Source: Clostridiales bacterium (lineage in GTDB: Bacteria > Bacillota > Clostridia > Oscillospirales > Acutalibacteraceae). Taken from it: a DNA stretch of 32,364 nucleotides. Positions 15,871-22,621 of this stretch are shown piece by piece (the stretch's first letter is position 1; the number at the start of each line of letters is the position of its first letter). The notes below the pieces were generated by a model that saw nothing but the letters and a program-made list of their open reading frames with translations, was not told the origin of the DNA and did no database searches. The translations under genes were made by a program, and so were the position numbers. The DNA lies in assembly GCA_019416395.1 (NCBI GenBank), contig DXXH01000022.1, forward strand, positions 1 through 32,364, in the 5' to 3' direction.

Positions 15871-17097
15871 TTATTTCAAAAATCGCAAAGTGCCGTATTC
15901 CCCGTCGAATCCAGGGTTCCAAGCCACTTTTCCTTCCCGCAGGCAGCGGACCCCTTCCCCTACAGCGTCCCCAGCGACACGGGAAATCTCTGAAATGTCG
16001 GTCTCCCGCAGCAGGGTAAATTCCGCTCCCAGCTGGGAAAGCAGGTTCTCATACAATCCCTGGACCGTTTTTGTCTGTTCCCCTCTCCCCACGCAGGCGG
16101 CAATTACCTGAGGCAATGGCACCAGACTGACGTAAGGTTTCGCCCGGGACCGAAGCTCTCCCTGGGGACGCCCAGACAATTCCTCCACACGATGGGCCAC
16201 GCCAATGGTGAGCTTTTTTCCACAGGCAGGACAAATCCCGTGGAATTTCCTGGTTTCCTCCGGAGTCAAGCAGATCCCACAGTTCCGATGGCCGTCCAGA
16301 TGGTACTTCCCCTCTTCCGGGAAGAATTCCACCGTACCCCAAAGCCCTTCCCCTGTTTCCAAAGCGCGTTTAACTGCCGGATAGGAAAGCTCCGTCTCCA
16401 ACACGTTGGCTTCCCGTCCCAACTTCTGGGGAGAATGGGCGTCCGAATGGGAAACCAGCTGAAGCCGGTCCAGCTGGGGAACACGTCCGTTCATGGGCGG
16501 ATCGGAAGAAAGCCCAGTTTCTACCGCCCGGATATAGGAAGATAAATCTCCAAAACAATCTTTCAGGGAATCAAAACCTGAAAACGCTCCAAACAGGGAA
16601 AAATGAGGGGTCCAAATGTGGGCGGGGATCATCATGGCCTGGGGGCAGGTATCCAAAGTGAGGGCCAACAGGTCATGGCTGGATATCCCCAGAATCGGCC
16701 GCCCGTCCGAGCGGAGATTACCCACCAGCTCCAGCCGGGCCGACAGCTTTTCCGCGGCTTCCAGACTGGGGAGCAGGATCACATTGTGCACCTTCCGGGT
16801 CTTTCCCCCCTGTTTGTAAATGGAACTGATTTCCCCAGTGACAAGAAACCGGGGAGCTATCTGTTCCCCCGCCACCTGACAGGGCAGGCGAAGGCTTTCC
16901 TTTAGCTGGTAAAGCCCCTCTTCCGCCGGAACCAGTTGTTCCTTTAGCTCCTGCCGCCAAGCGGGGTGGGTAAAATCCCCTGTGCCAAGCAGGGCGATCC
17001 CTTTCCGCCGCCCCCACAGCTCCAAATGGGGCAAGTCACAGTCCCGGCTGGTGGCCCGGGAATAATGGGAATGTATGTGAAGGTCAGCGTAATACAT
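15871..17097 (-). CDS. EndoQ-like PHP-domain endonuclease
   Basis: EndoQ (the TIGR00375/COG1379 group) nicks DNA 5' of deaminated bases such as uracil, hypoxanthine and xanthine; it is mainly archaeal and known from some Bacillus. The 409-residue protein starts MYYADLHIHSHYSRATS, whose DLHIHSHYS is the first PHP metal motif. GTGDFTHP, MIPAHIWTPHFSLFG and VSHSDAHSPQKLGREAN are the other metal motifs. Near residue 270 lies a four-cysteine zinc finger, CGICLTPEE...CPACGKK, followed by TIGVAHRVEELSGR, all diagnostic of EndoQ. The ATG at 17097 has GAGGGGGAAG upstream. It is divergent from ogt, and the two promoters face away from each other across about 180 bases. Confidence 0.88.
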   Translation of the reverse strand: MYYADLHIHSHYSRATSRDCDLPHLELWGRRKGIALLGTGDFTHPAWRQELKEQLVPAEEGLYQLKESLRLPCQVAGEQIAPRFLVTGEISSIYKQGGKTRKVHNVILLPSLEAAEKLSARLELVGNLRSDGRPILGISSHDLLALTLDTCPQAMMIPAHIWTPHFSLFGAFSGFDSLKDCFGDLSSYIRAVETGLSSDPPMNGRVPQLDRLQLVSHSDAHSPQKLGREANVLETELSYPAVKRALETGEGLWGTVEFFPEEGKYHLDGHRNCGICLTPEETRKFHGICPACGKKLTIGVAHRVEELSGRPQGELRSRAKPYVSLVPLPQVIAACVGRGEQTKTVQGLYENLLSQLGAEFTLLRETDISEISRVAGDAVGEGVRCLREGKVAWNPGFDGEYGTLRFLK

Positions 17098-17124
17098 GGT
17101 CTTCCCCCTCGGTGGTTTTTCCCC

Positions 17125-17153
17125 ATTATAAATTGTTTTTCCCCATAGCGCAA
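17125..17153 (-). promoter_or_regulatory. Sigma-A promoter of the EndoQ-like gene
   Basis: In minus sense, TTGCGC (17148-17153) and a perfect TATAAT (17125-17130) are 17 bases apart. This supports the start at 17097 and rules out a longer reading frame. Confidence 0.8.
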
Positions 17154-17178
17154 TGGCCGTATTTTTTGTCTCTTGTTC

Positions 17179-17207
17179 TTGCCACAATCCAATAGCTATA
17201 GTATACT
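17179..17207 (+). promoter_or_regulatory. Sigma-A promoter of ogt
   Basis: TTGCCA (17179-17184) and TATACT (17202-17207) are separated by 17 bases. The leader is about 65 bases. Confidence 0.78.
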
Positions 17208-17279
17208 GGAATTTACAAGGGACGGCAAAACCTGGGCACAGTCCCGCGGCAAACTTGGGGAAGGAAAGGAGAAGGGCCT

Positions 17280-17774
17280 GTGGAACGGTTTCTATACGTC
17301 CAGTCCCCGGTGGGGCCCTTGACCCTCACCGAAGAAAAGGGCGCCCTGACCGGGCTCTACTTTGGAACACTTCCCTGCCCGGGGCAAGAAGGGACCTCTC
17401 CCCTTTTGGCGGAAGCGTCCCGGCAGCTTGCGGAATATTTTTCCGGAAAACGGCGGGAGTTCACCTTGCCTTTAGCCCCCAAGGGCACACCCTTTCAACT
17501 CCGGGTATGGCAAGCCCTGAGCACCATACCCTATGGGGGAACACGCTCCTATGGAGACATTGCCCGGGAGATCGGCTCACCCAAAGCCAGCCGGGCGGTG
17601 GGTATGGCCAACCACCGGAATCCCATTTCCATCATTGTGCCCTGCCACCGGGTGGTGGGGGCCGACGGCAGCCTGACCGGGTACGGGGGCGGCCTGGAAA
17701 CCAAACGTTTTCTGCTGGAGCTGGAGCGCCACACCCTGTATGACCCAGAACACGCAACAAAGGAGATTTTCTAA
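17280..17774 (+). CDS. ogt: Methylated-DNA--protein-cysteine methyltransferase
   Basis: The protein removes alkyl groups from O6-alkylguanine onto its own cysteine in a suicidal reaction. The active site is IIVPCHRVVG with Cys122, and SRAVGMANHRNP supplies the arginine finger (Arg105) and DNA-binding helix. GTPFQLRVWQALSTIPYG is the family helix and YGGGLETKRFLLELE the C-terminal motif. At 164 residues it is the short Ogt form without an Ada regulatory domain. The GTG at 17280 has AAGGAG 8 bases upstream. The next gene follows after 1 base, so the two are coupled. Confidence 0.95.
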   Translation: MERFLYVQSPVGPLTLTEEKGALTGLYFGTLPCPGQEGTSPLLAEASRQLAEYFSGKRREFTLPLAPKGTPFQLRVWQALSTIPYGGTRSYGDIAREIGSPKASRAVGMANHRNPISIIVPCHRVVGADGSLTGYGGGLETKRFLLELERHTLYDPEHATKEIF

Positions 17775-17775
17775 C

Positions 17776-18516
17776 ATGTACAAAAAGTTTACTAAATTCC
17801 AAAAGGGCTCCCTGATCGCCTTGGCGGTCATCTTCCTGGTTTTTCTGGGGACATACCTGTATTTTTCCCTGTTCCAGCAAGGGGCGATGATCGGAGACAC
17901 CTTTTTCTCTGCAAAAAAGGACGGGAATTCCACGGTTTACCAAGGAAGCCTGTACGAGACTCCCGGCACTGTTACCATGACCCCAGACGAAAACGGCGCC
18001 ACATTCCTGTTCCAGTTTGACAACCAGGCTTCCGGCGTATCGTTTACCGGGGAATACCAGGTGGCCTTTGGAGAAGAAACCGACCAAGGCCGGGAAGTGA
18101 CCGTGACCGACCAGGACGGCACTGTTTTGAACGCCGGTTTTACATACTACCAGCCGGGCAGCGACCTTTCCTTGCGTGAGGAGAACGGTGATCCCTCAAT
18201 CGATGTGACGATTTCCACCCTTCCTTACGATTGGGAAAATTTTGAGCCCCCCTATGCTTCCATTATTTCCCTGGCCGCTGGGGACAACGTGTACCACCGG
18301 GGCCACTGGGGGTTGTTTGTTGTGATCTCTATACTGGGGATCATCGCCGCTTTGGCAGTGGCTTTTCCCATGGCCTTTTTCAAGTTCCAGTACCGCATGG
18401 CCGTGGAAAATCCGGAACCCAGTGAATTCTACCGTTCCACCTTTAAAGTGGAATGCGTGGTGTTCCCTGTATTACTGCTGGTGGCTTACTTGTGGAGCCT
18501 GACATTTGCCTCATAA
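17776..18516 (+). CDS. Membrane protein of unknown function with extracytoplasmic domain
   Basis: The 246-residue protein has an N-terminal membrane helix (about 11-32), a polar domain of about 140 residues rich in beta-type sequence (TVTMTPDENGATFLFQFDNQ, GREVTVTDQDGTVLN), and two C-terminal helices (about 178-204 and 224-244). The middle domain should face the outside. The family is not recognised. The ATG at 17776 has AAAGGAG 10 bases before it; it lies one base after the ogt stop. Co-transcription with ogt does not by itself imply a repair role. Confidence 0.75.
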   Translation: MYKKFTKFQKGSLIALAVIFLVFLGTYLYFSLFQQGAMIGDTFFSAKKDGNSTVYQGSLYETPGTVTMTPDENGATFLFQFDNQASGVSFTGEYQVAFGEETDQGREVTVTDQDGTVLNAGFTYYQPGSDLSLREENGDPSIDVTISTLPYDWENFEPPYASIISLAAGDNVYHRGHWGLFVVISILGIIAALAVAFPMAFFKFQYRMAVENPEPSEFYRSTFKVECVVFPVLLLVAYLWSLTFAS

Positions 18517-18523
18517 ATCTTTG

Positions 18524-18551
18524 CCGGGAAGGAACTCTTCCCGGCTTTTTT
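18524..18551 (+). terminator. Intrinsic terminator of the ogt operon
   Basis: GCCGGGAAG pairs with CTTCCGGC with one bulged G and a GAACT loop, followed by six T residues. It starts 7 bases after the stop codon. Confidence 0.85.
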
Positions 18552-18570
18552 ATGGTTCTGGAAAATCCCC

Positions 18571-18599
18571 TTGCCATCACCTCTGAGATGTGCTAAAGT
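18571..18599 (+). promoter_or_regulatory. Sigma-A promoter of the leader ORF and first ABC exporter
   Basis: TTGCCA (18571-18576) and TAAAGT (18594-18599) have 17 bases between them. The start near 18606 gives a 150-base leader, long enough for the structures seen at 18617-18735. Confidence 0.65.
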
Positions 18600-18659
18600 G
18601 ATTGCAATATCCGCTCTTGGGTAATTTTCCCAACGGGCATAAAGAAAGGACGGTTTTTT

Positions 18660-18719
18660 ATGAAAAGAACTTTGATTTCCCTGACCCAATTTTACACCGG
18701 GAGGGAGATTGCCCAGTAA
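18660..18719 (+). CDS. 19-codon leader peptide upstream of an ABC exporter gene
   Basis: The ORF encodes MKRTLISLTQFYTGREIAQ and ends in TAA. It has AAAGGA about 9 bases before its ATG and sits in the leader of the ABC gene that starts at 18756. Its 3' half contains the 5' arm of a hairpin (18697-18705). Leader peptides in this position, such as BmrB before bmrCD in Bacillus subtilis, sense slowed ribosomes. The peptide itself is probably not the product that matters. It is too short for homology, so the call rests on ribosome site, position and overlap with the hairpin. Confidence 0.55.
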   Translation: MKRTLISLTQFYTGREIAQ

Positions 18720-18748
18720 GGGCCGCCCTCCCCGGATTTTCGAGGAGG
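18697..18748 (+). promoter_or_regulatory. Attenuator-like hairpin between leader ORF and ABC gene
   Basis: CCGGGAGGG (18697-18705) pairs with CCCTCCCCGG (18726-18735) with one bulged C, followed by ATTTTC. Two other pairings exclude it: TTTCCCT (18676-18682) with AGGGAGA (18702-18708), and CCTCC (18727-18731) with the GGAGG Shine-Dalgarno sequence (18744-18748). A ribosome on the leader ORF would decide which forms. The T-run is short, so control could be by transcription or by translation. A small TTGGG/CCCAA hairpin lies earlier at 18617-18633. Confidence 0.5.
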
Positions 18749-18755
18749 AACTCTT

Positions 18756-20483
18756 TTGAAACCCCATTTTAAAACTCTCTTATCGTTTTACAAACCCTAT
18801 AAGGGCCTATTCGCCGCAGACTTGGCCTGCTCCTTGACGGCGGCGGCCATTGCCCTGATCCTGCCCCTTGGAGCGGGATACATCACCGACAATGTACTTA
18901 CCGGAATCCCTCAGCCGGGGAAGATCCTGCAAGTAGGCGGACTGCTGTTCGGTCTGGTTCTCCTGCAAGCCCTGTGCAGCTACTTCATGGACTACCAGGG
19001 CCACGCCATGGGTGCCTGCATGGAACGGGATATGCGGGCTCAGCTGTTCCGCCACTGCGAAAAGCTTTCCTTTGCCTACTACGACGACCACCCCGTAGGG
19101 GATTTAATGTCCCGGCTCACCAACGACTCCCTGGCCCTGGCGGAATTTTTCCACCATGTGCCGGAAGACCTGCTGGTCAACAGCATAAAATTTGTGGGAG
19201 CGCTGCTGATCCTCTGGCAAATCCATTGGCAAATAACGCTGGTCATTCTGGCCTTTTTGCCCTTTATGCTGGCCTATACCTTGTTTTTTAACAAGAAGAT
19301 GGCTGCAGCCCTGAGACAAAGCCGGGAAGACATGGGTGAGATCAACGCCCAGGCAGAGGATTCCCTTTCCGCCATTCGCATGGTCCAGTCGTTTGGAAAC
19401 GAGGATCTGGAATCCCAGAAATTCGACCGGCGCAACGAAAAATTCCTGAAAAGCCGGAAAGCCGGCTACCGGGGCGAAGCCTTGTGCTATGGCGGCATGA
19501 ACGCCTTTTCCAGCTTGATTCCCGTGGCGGTGGTGGTATTCGGCGGCCTTTCCATTGTGAAAGGTTCCTTACAGCTTTCCCAGCTGGTGATTTTCCTGCT
19601 GTATATCAGCTATTTCACCCAGCCCATTCAAAGTCTGGTAAATACTTCCCGGCTGATCCAAGAGGGCCGCACCGGGTTCCGGCGGTTTCTGGAAATCCTG
19701 GAAACTAAGCCGGAAATCCAGGACTCCCCCCACGCCGTGGACCTGCCCCGGGTACGGGGTGAAATCCAGTTTTCCCATGTGAATTTCCGCTATGGGGAAG
19801 GGGATTCGGTTTTCCAGGATCTAAACCTCACCATTCAGGCGGGAGAATACGTAGCGCTGGTAGGCGCTTCCGGCGTGGGCAAAACCACCCTTTGTTCCCT
19901 GATCCCCCGGTTTTACGACGTGGAATCTGGAGAAATCACCATAGACAGCTTACCGGTAAAAAAGGCCACCCTGCGTTCCCTGCGGAAAAATGTGGGAATC
20001 GTCCAGCAGGAAGTGGACTTGTTCACCGGCTCTGTGGCGGAAAACATTGGGTTTGGCAAGCCCGGCGCCTCTTTGGAAGAGATCCAGGAAGCTGCCCGCA
20101 AGGCTGGCGCAGAGGACTTTATCCTGCGGCTTCCCCAGGGGTATGACACCAACATCGGTCCCAGGGGGCTGAAACTTTCCGGCGGCCAACGGCAACGGTT
20201 GTCCATTGCCAGAGCGTTTCTGAAGGACCCGCCTATTCTGATCCTGGACGAAGCCACCAGCGCCTTGGACTCCCAAAGCGAACGGACGGTACAGCGTTCC
20301 CTGGAAGATCTGGCCCGGCACCGCACCACACTGGTGATTGCCCACCGGCTTTCCACCATTCAAGGGGCAGGGCGGATTCTGGTGCTGAATGAGCATGGCA
20401 TTTGCGAGGAAGGCACTCACCAAAGCCTGATGGCCCAAGGCGGTGTCTACGCCCAACTGTACCAGGCCTCATTTCAGGTGTAA
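18756..20483 (+). CDS. ABC exporter half-transporter (MsbA/LmrA-like, canonical)
   Basis: The 575-residue protein joins six membrane helices (about residues 18-300) to one ATPase domain, as in homodimeric multidrug or lipid exporters. The ATPase motifs are all intact: Walker A GASGVGKTT (370-378), Q-loop VQQEVD, signature LSGGQRQR (474-481), Walker B ILILDE with catalytic Glu499, and His530 in IAHRLSTI. The start is TTG at 18756 with GAGGAGG upstream; this weak start fits regulated translation. The family cannot reveal the cargo. It is separated from the next ABC pair by a terminator and its own promoter, and is preceded by the leader ORF. Confidence 0.93.
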   Translation: MKPHFKTLLSFYKPYKGLFAADLACSLTAAAIALILPLGAGYITDNVLTGIPQPGKILQVGGLLFGLVLLQALCSYFMDYQGHAMGACMERDMRAQLFRHCEKLSFAYYDDHPVGDLMSRLTNDSLALAEFFHHVPEDLLVNSIKFVGALLILWQIHWQITLVILAFLPFMLAYTLFFNKKMAAALRQSREDMGEINAQAEDSLSAIRMVQSFGNEDLESQKFDRRNEKFLKSRKAGYRGEALCYGGMNAFSSLIPVAVVVFGGLSIVKGSLQLSQLVIFLLYISYFTQPIQSLVNTSRLIQEGRTGFRRFLEILETKPEIQDSPHAVDLPRVRGEIQFSHVNFRYGEGDSVFQDLNLTIQAGEYVALVGASGVGKTTLCSLIPRFYDVESGEITIDSLPVKKATLRSLRKNVGIVQQEVDLFTGSVAENIGFGKPGASLEEIQEAARKAGAEDFILRLPQGYDTNIGPRGLKLSGGQRQRLSIARAFLKDPPILILDEATSALDSQSERTVQRSLEDLARHRTTLVIAHRLSTIQGAGRILVLNEHGICEEGTHQSLMAQGGVYAQLYQASFQV

Positions 20484-20514
20484 CCCAAATTCATAGATTT
20501 AGAACCACAACCCA

Positions 20515-20545
20515 ACGGCGTCTGGATTTTCCAGGCGCCGTTTTT
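20515..20545 (+). terminator. Intrinsic terminator after the first ABC gene
   Basis: ACGGCGTCTGGA pairs with TCCAGGCGCCGT (one T-G pair) around a two- to four-base loop, followed by TTTT. It begins 32 bases after the stop. Confidence 0.88.
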
Positions 20546-20679
20546 GGCAGCTGTCTTTTGAAAGTGGCCGGTGAAAATGACTGTCACCTGCTTTTCCTTG
20601 CCCGTCCTGATGGCGGGGGTTATGAACACCTTTTAAAAAAGAAAAATTTACTTTTTGGGATGGGAAAACCCGCCTCTCA

Positions 20680-20697
20680 TAGTTGCGATTTCAACTA
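20680..20697. promoter_or_regulatory. MarR-like operator TAGTTG-CGATTT-CAACTA over the -35 box
   Basis: Six-base perfect arms lie around six bases. AGTTG...CAACT repeats of this kind are typical MarR-family sites before drug exporters. The site covers the -35 box, so binding would repress. No MarR gene is seen in the window. Confidence 0.55.
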
Positions 20698-20711
20698 ATT
20701 TGTGGTAAGCT
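20683..20711 (+). promoter_or_regulatory. Sigma-A promoter of the heterodimeric ABC exporter genes
   Basis: TTGCGA (20683-20688) and TAAGCT (20706-20711) are separated by 17 bases. The start would be near 20718, giving a leader of about 62 bases. Confidence 0.65.
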
Positions 20712-20738
20712 GAAATCACTTGAGAGAAGAATGATTTC
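20712..20738. promoter_or_regulatory. Inverted repeat GAAATCA...TGATTTC after the -10 box
   Basis: Seven-base perfect arms lie around a 13-base loop, right at the transcription start. It could be a second operator or a 5' mRNA stem-loop. Confidence 0.4.
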
Positions 20739-20779
20739 CGGCTTTGGTCGCCGGTAGAAGCTGCGAAAGGAAGTCCGCC

Positions 20780-22621
20780 ATGAAAGTAATTCTCCACTAC
20801 ATCAAGCCCTTTATCCCCAGAATGTCTTTGGGGATCTTCATCAAATTCATCGGCGCGGTTATGGAATTGTTTCTGCCCTGGATCCTCTCCCACCTTGTGG
20901 ACGATGTCGTCCCCCTGCGGGACATGGGACTGATCCTTTTTTGGGGCGGCATGATGATCTTGGCGGCTGTACTTGCCCTGGTGACCAACATTGTGGCCAA
21001 CCGCATGGCCGCCTGGGTCGCCCAGCATACCACCCAGGCTTTGCGCCACGATCTGTTCGAAAAGATCTCCTATCTGTCCTGCTCCCAAATCGACACCTAC
21101 TCCATTCCTTCCCTGGAATCCCGTTTGACCAGCGACACCTACAACGTCCACCAGATGATCGGCATGATGCAGCGCATGGGCGTGCGGGCTCCCATACTGC
21201 TTCTGGGAGGAATCCTCATCACCTTGACCCTGGACCCGGTCCTCACCCTGGTGCTGGTATGCACCCTGCCCTTCCTGGCAATCTTGGTATACAGCGTGTC
21301 CAAACGGGGCATTCCCCTGTACGTTTCCCTACAGCAAGGTGTGGACTCCATGGTCCGTACCGTGCGTGAGACCGCTTCCGGCATCCGGGTCATCAAGGCT
21401 CTTTCCAAAACCGACTACGAGAAAGAGCATTTTGCCCGGGTCAACGGCGAACTGGTCCGCCGGGAAAAGAAGGCCGGCATCACCATGGCTCTCACCAACC
21501 CCATGATGAACCTGCTCCTGAACGTGGGCCTGACTTTGGTCATTGTGGTGGGTGCTTTCCGGGTAAACGCCGGGCTTTCCCAAGCGGGAAAAATCATTGC
21601 CTTTCTCAGCTATTTCACCATCATTCTAAACGCCATGATGGCCATCACCCGTATTTTTGTCATGTGCTCCAAGGGCATTGCTTCCGGTTCCCGTATTCAA
21701 GAAGTGCTGGAGACCCCGGAAGATCTGGTGGTTTCCCCGGTGGAACCGGTAGACACCCCGTATCATGTGGTATTTGACCATGTGTCCTTCTCCTATAGCA
21801 AAACCGAGCCCAGCGTAGAAGACATCAGCTTCCGCTTAAAGCCCGGGGAAACTCTGGGCATTATCGGCGCCACCGGTTGTGGAAAATCCACCCTGATGGC
21901 GTTGCTCATGCGGCTTTACGACGCTGACAGCGGCCTGATTCAAATCGGCGGGCGGAAGCTTTCCTCCATCCCCCTGGACGAACTCCATCAGAAGTTCGGG
22001 GTGGTGTTCCAGAATGACGTGCTGTTCGCCGACACCATCTATGAAAACATTGATTTTGGCCGTCATCTGCCCGCCGAGGAAATTGAGAAAGCCGCCCGGT
22101 GCGCCCAGGCCATGGAATTTATCTCCGCCCTGCCCGACGGTCTTCAGCACATGCTCACTGCCAAAGGCACCAACCTGAGCGGCGGCCAGAAACAGCGGGT
22201 ATTGGTGGCCCGCGCCTTGGCCGGCTCTCCGGAGATTCTGATTCTGGACGACTCCTCTTCCGCCTTGGACTACCGTACGGACGCGGCTTTGCGGAAAGCC
22301 CTTCGTGAGGAGTACCAGGGGATCACCACCATCATCATCGCCCAGCGTGTCAGCTCCATACTCCACGCCGACCACATTCTGGTTCTGGAAGACGGCCGGG
22401 AGATTGGCTATGGCGACCACCAGCACCTGTTGAAAAACTGCCTGGTTTACCAGGAAATCGCCCGGTCGCAAATGGGGACAGAGGCCGCAGACGGACCCCA
22501 GCCAAGCGGCCCGCCCCAGGCTCAGTCCAATCCACAAACAGAGTCTGACGCCTTTCCCGCAGGGCAGGACGGTGCCCAAAACAGCGCCCCGGGATCCGGG
22601 GAACAAAAGGAGGTGGTCTAA
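20780..22621 (+). CDS. ABC exporter, degenerate subunit of a heterodimer
   Basis: The 613-residue half-transporter has a six-helix membrane domain and an ATPase domain with Walker A GATGCGKST (363-371) and signature LSGGQKQR (466-473). Walker B reads ILILDD, with Asp491 in place of the catalytic Glu, and the switch His is Gln522 (IAQRVSSI). Both changes mark the degenerate subunit of heterodimeric exporters such as TM287/288 or BmrCD. A tail of about 45 residues rich in Pro, Gln, Ser and Gly (GPQPSGPPQAQSNPQTE) follows the domain and is unusual. The ATG at 20780 has AAAGGA 8 bases before it; in-frame sequence upstream lacks support. The partner gene follows without a gap. Confidence 0.93.
   Translation: MKVILHYIKPFIPRMSLGIFIKFIGAVMELFLPWILSHLVDDVVPLRDMGLILFWGGMMILAAVLALVTNIVANRMAAWVAQHTTQALRHDLFEKISYLSCSQIDTYSIPSLESRLTSDTYNVHQMIGMMQRMGVRAPILLLGGILITLTLDPVLTLVLVCTLPFLAILVYSVSKRGIPLYVSLQQGVDSMVRTVRETASGIRVIKALSKTDYEKEHFARVNGELVRREKKAGITMALTNPMMNLLLNVGLTLVIVVGAFRVNAGLSQAGKIIAFLSYFTIILNAMMAITRIFVMCSKGIASGSRIQEVLETPEDLVVSPVEPVDTPYHVVFDHVSFSYSKTEPSVEDISFRLKPGETLGIIGATGCGKSTLMALLMRLYDADSGLIQIGGRKLSSIPLDELHQKFGVVFQNDVLFADTIYENIDFGRHLPAEEIEKAARCAQAMEFISALPDGLQHMLTAKGTNLSGGQKQRVLVARALAGSPEILILDDSSSALDYRTDAALRKALREEYQGITTIIIAQRVSSILHADHILVLEDGREIGYGDHQHLLKNCLVYQEIARSQMGTEAADGPQPSGPPQAQSNPQTESDAFPAGQDGAQNSAPGSGEQKEVV

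Noticed and set aside
17098..17187. Longer EndoQ-like protein starting at 17187
   Set aside because: The promoter at 17125-17153 lies inside this extension, and the family N-terminus starts at 17097.
20577..20636. A 19-codon ORF (MTVTCFSLPVLMAGVMNTF) before the second ABC gene
   Set aside because: It has only a weak GGTG site, lies between a terminator and the next promoter, and is thus unlikely to be transcribed with either.
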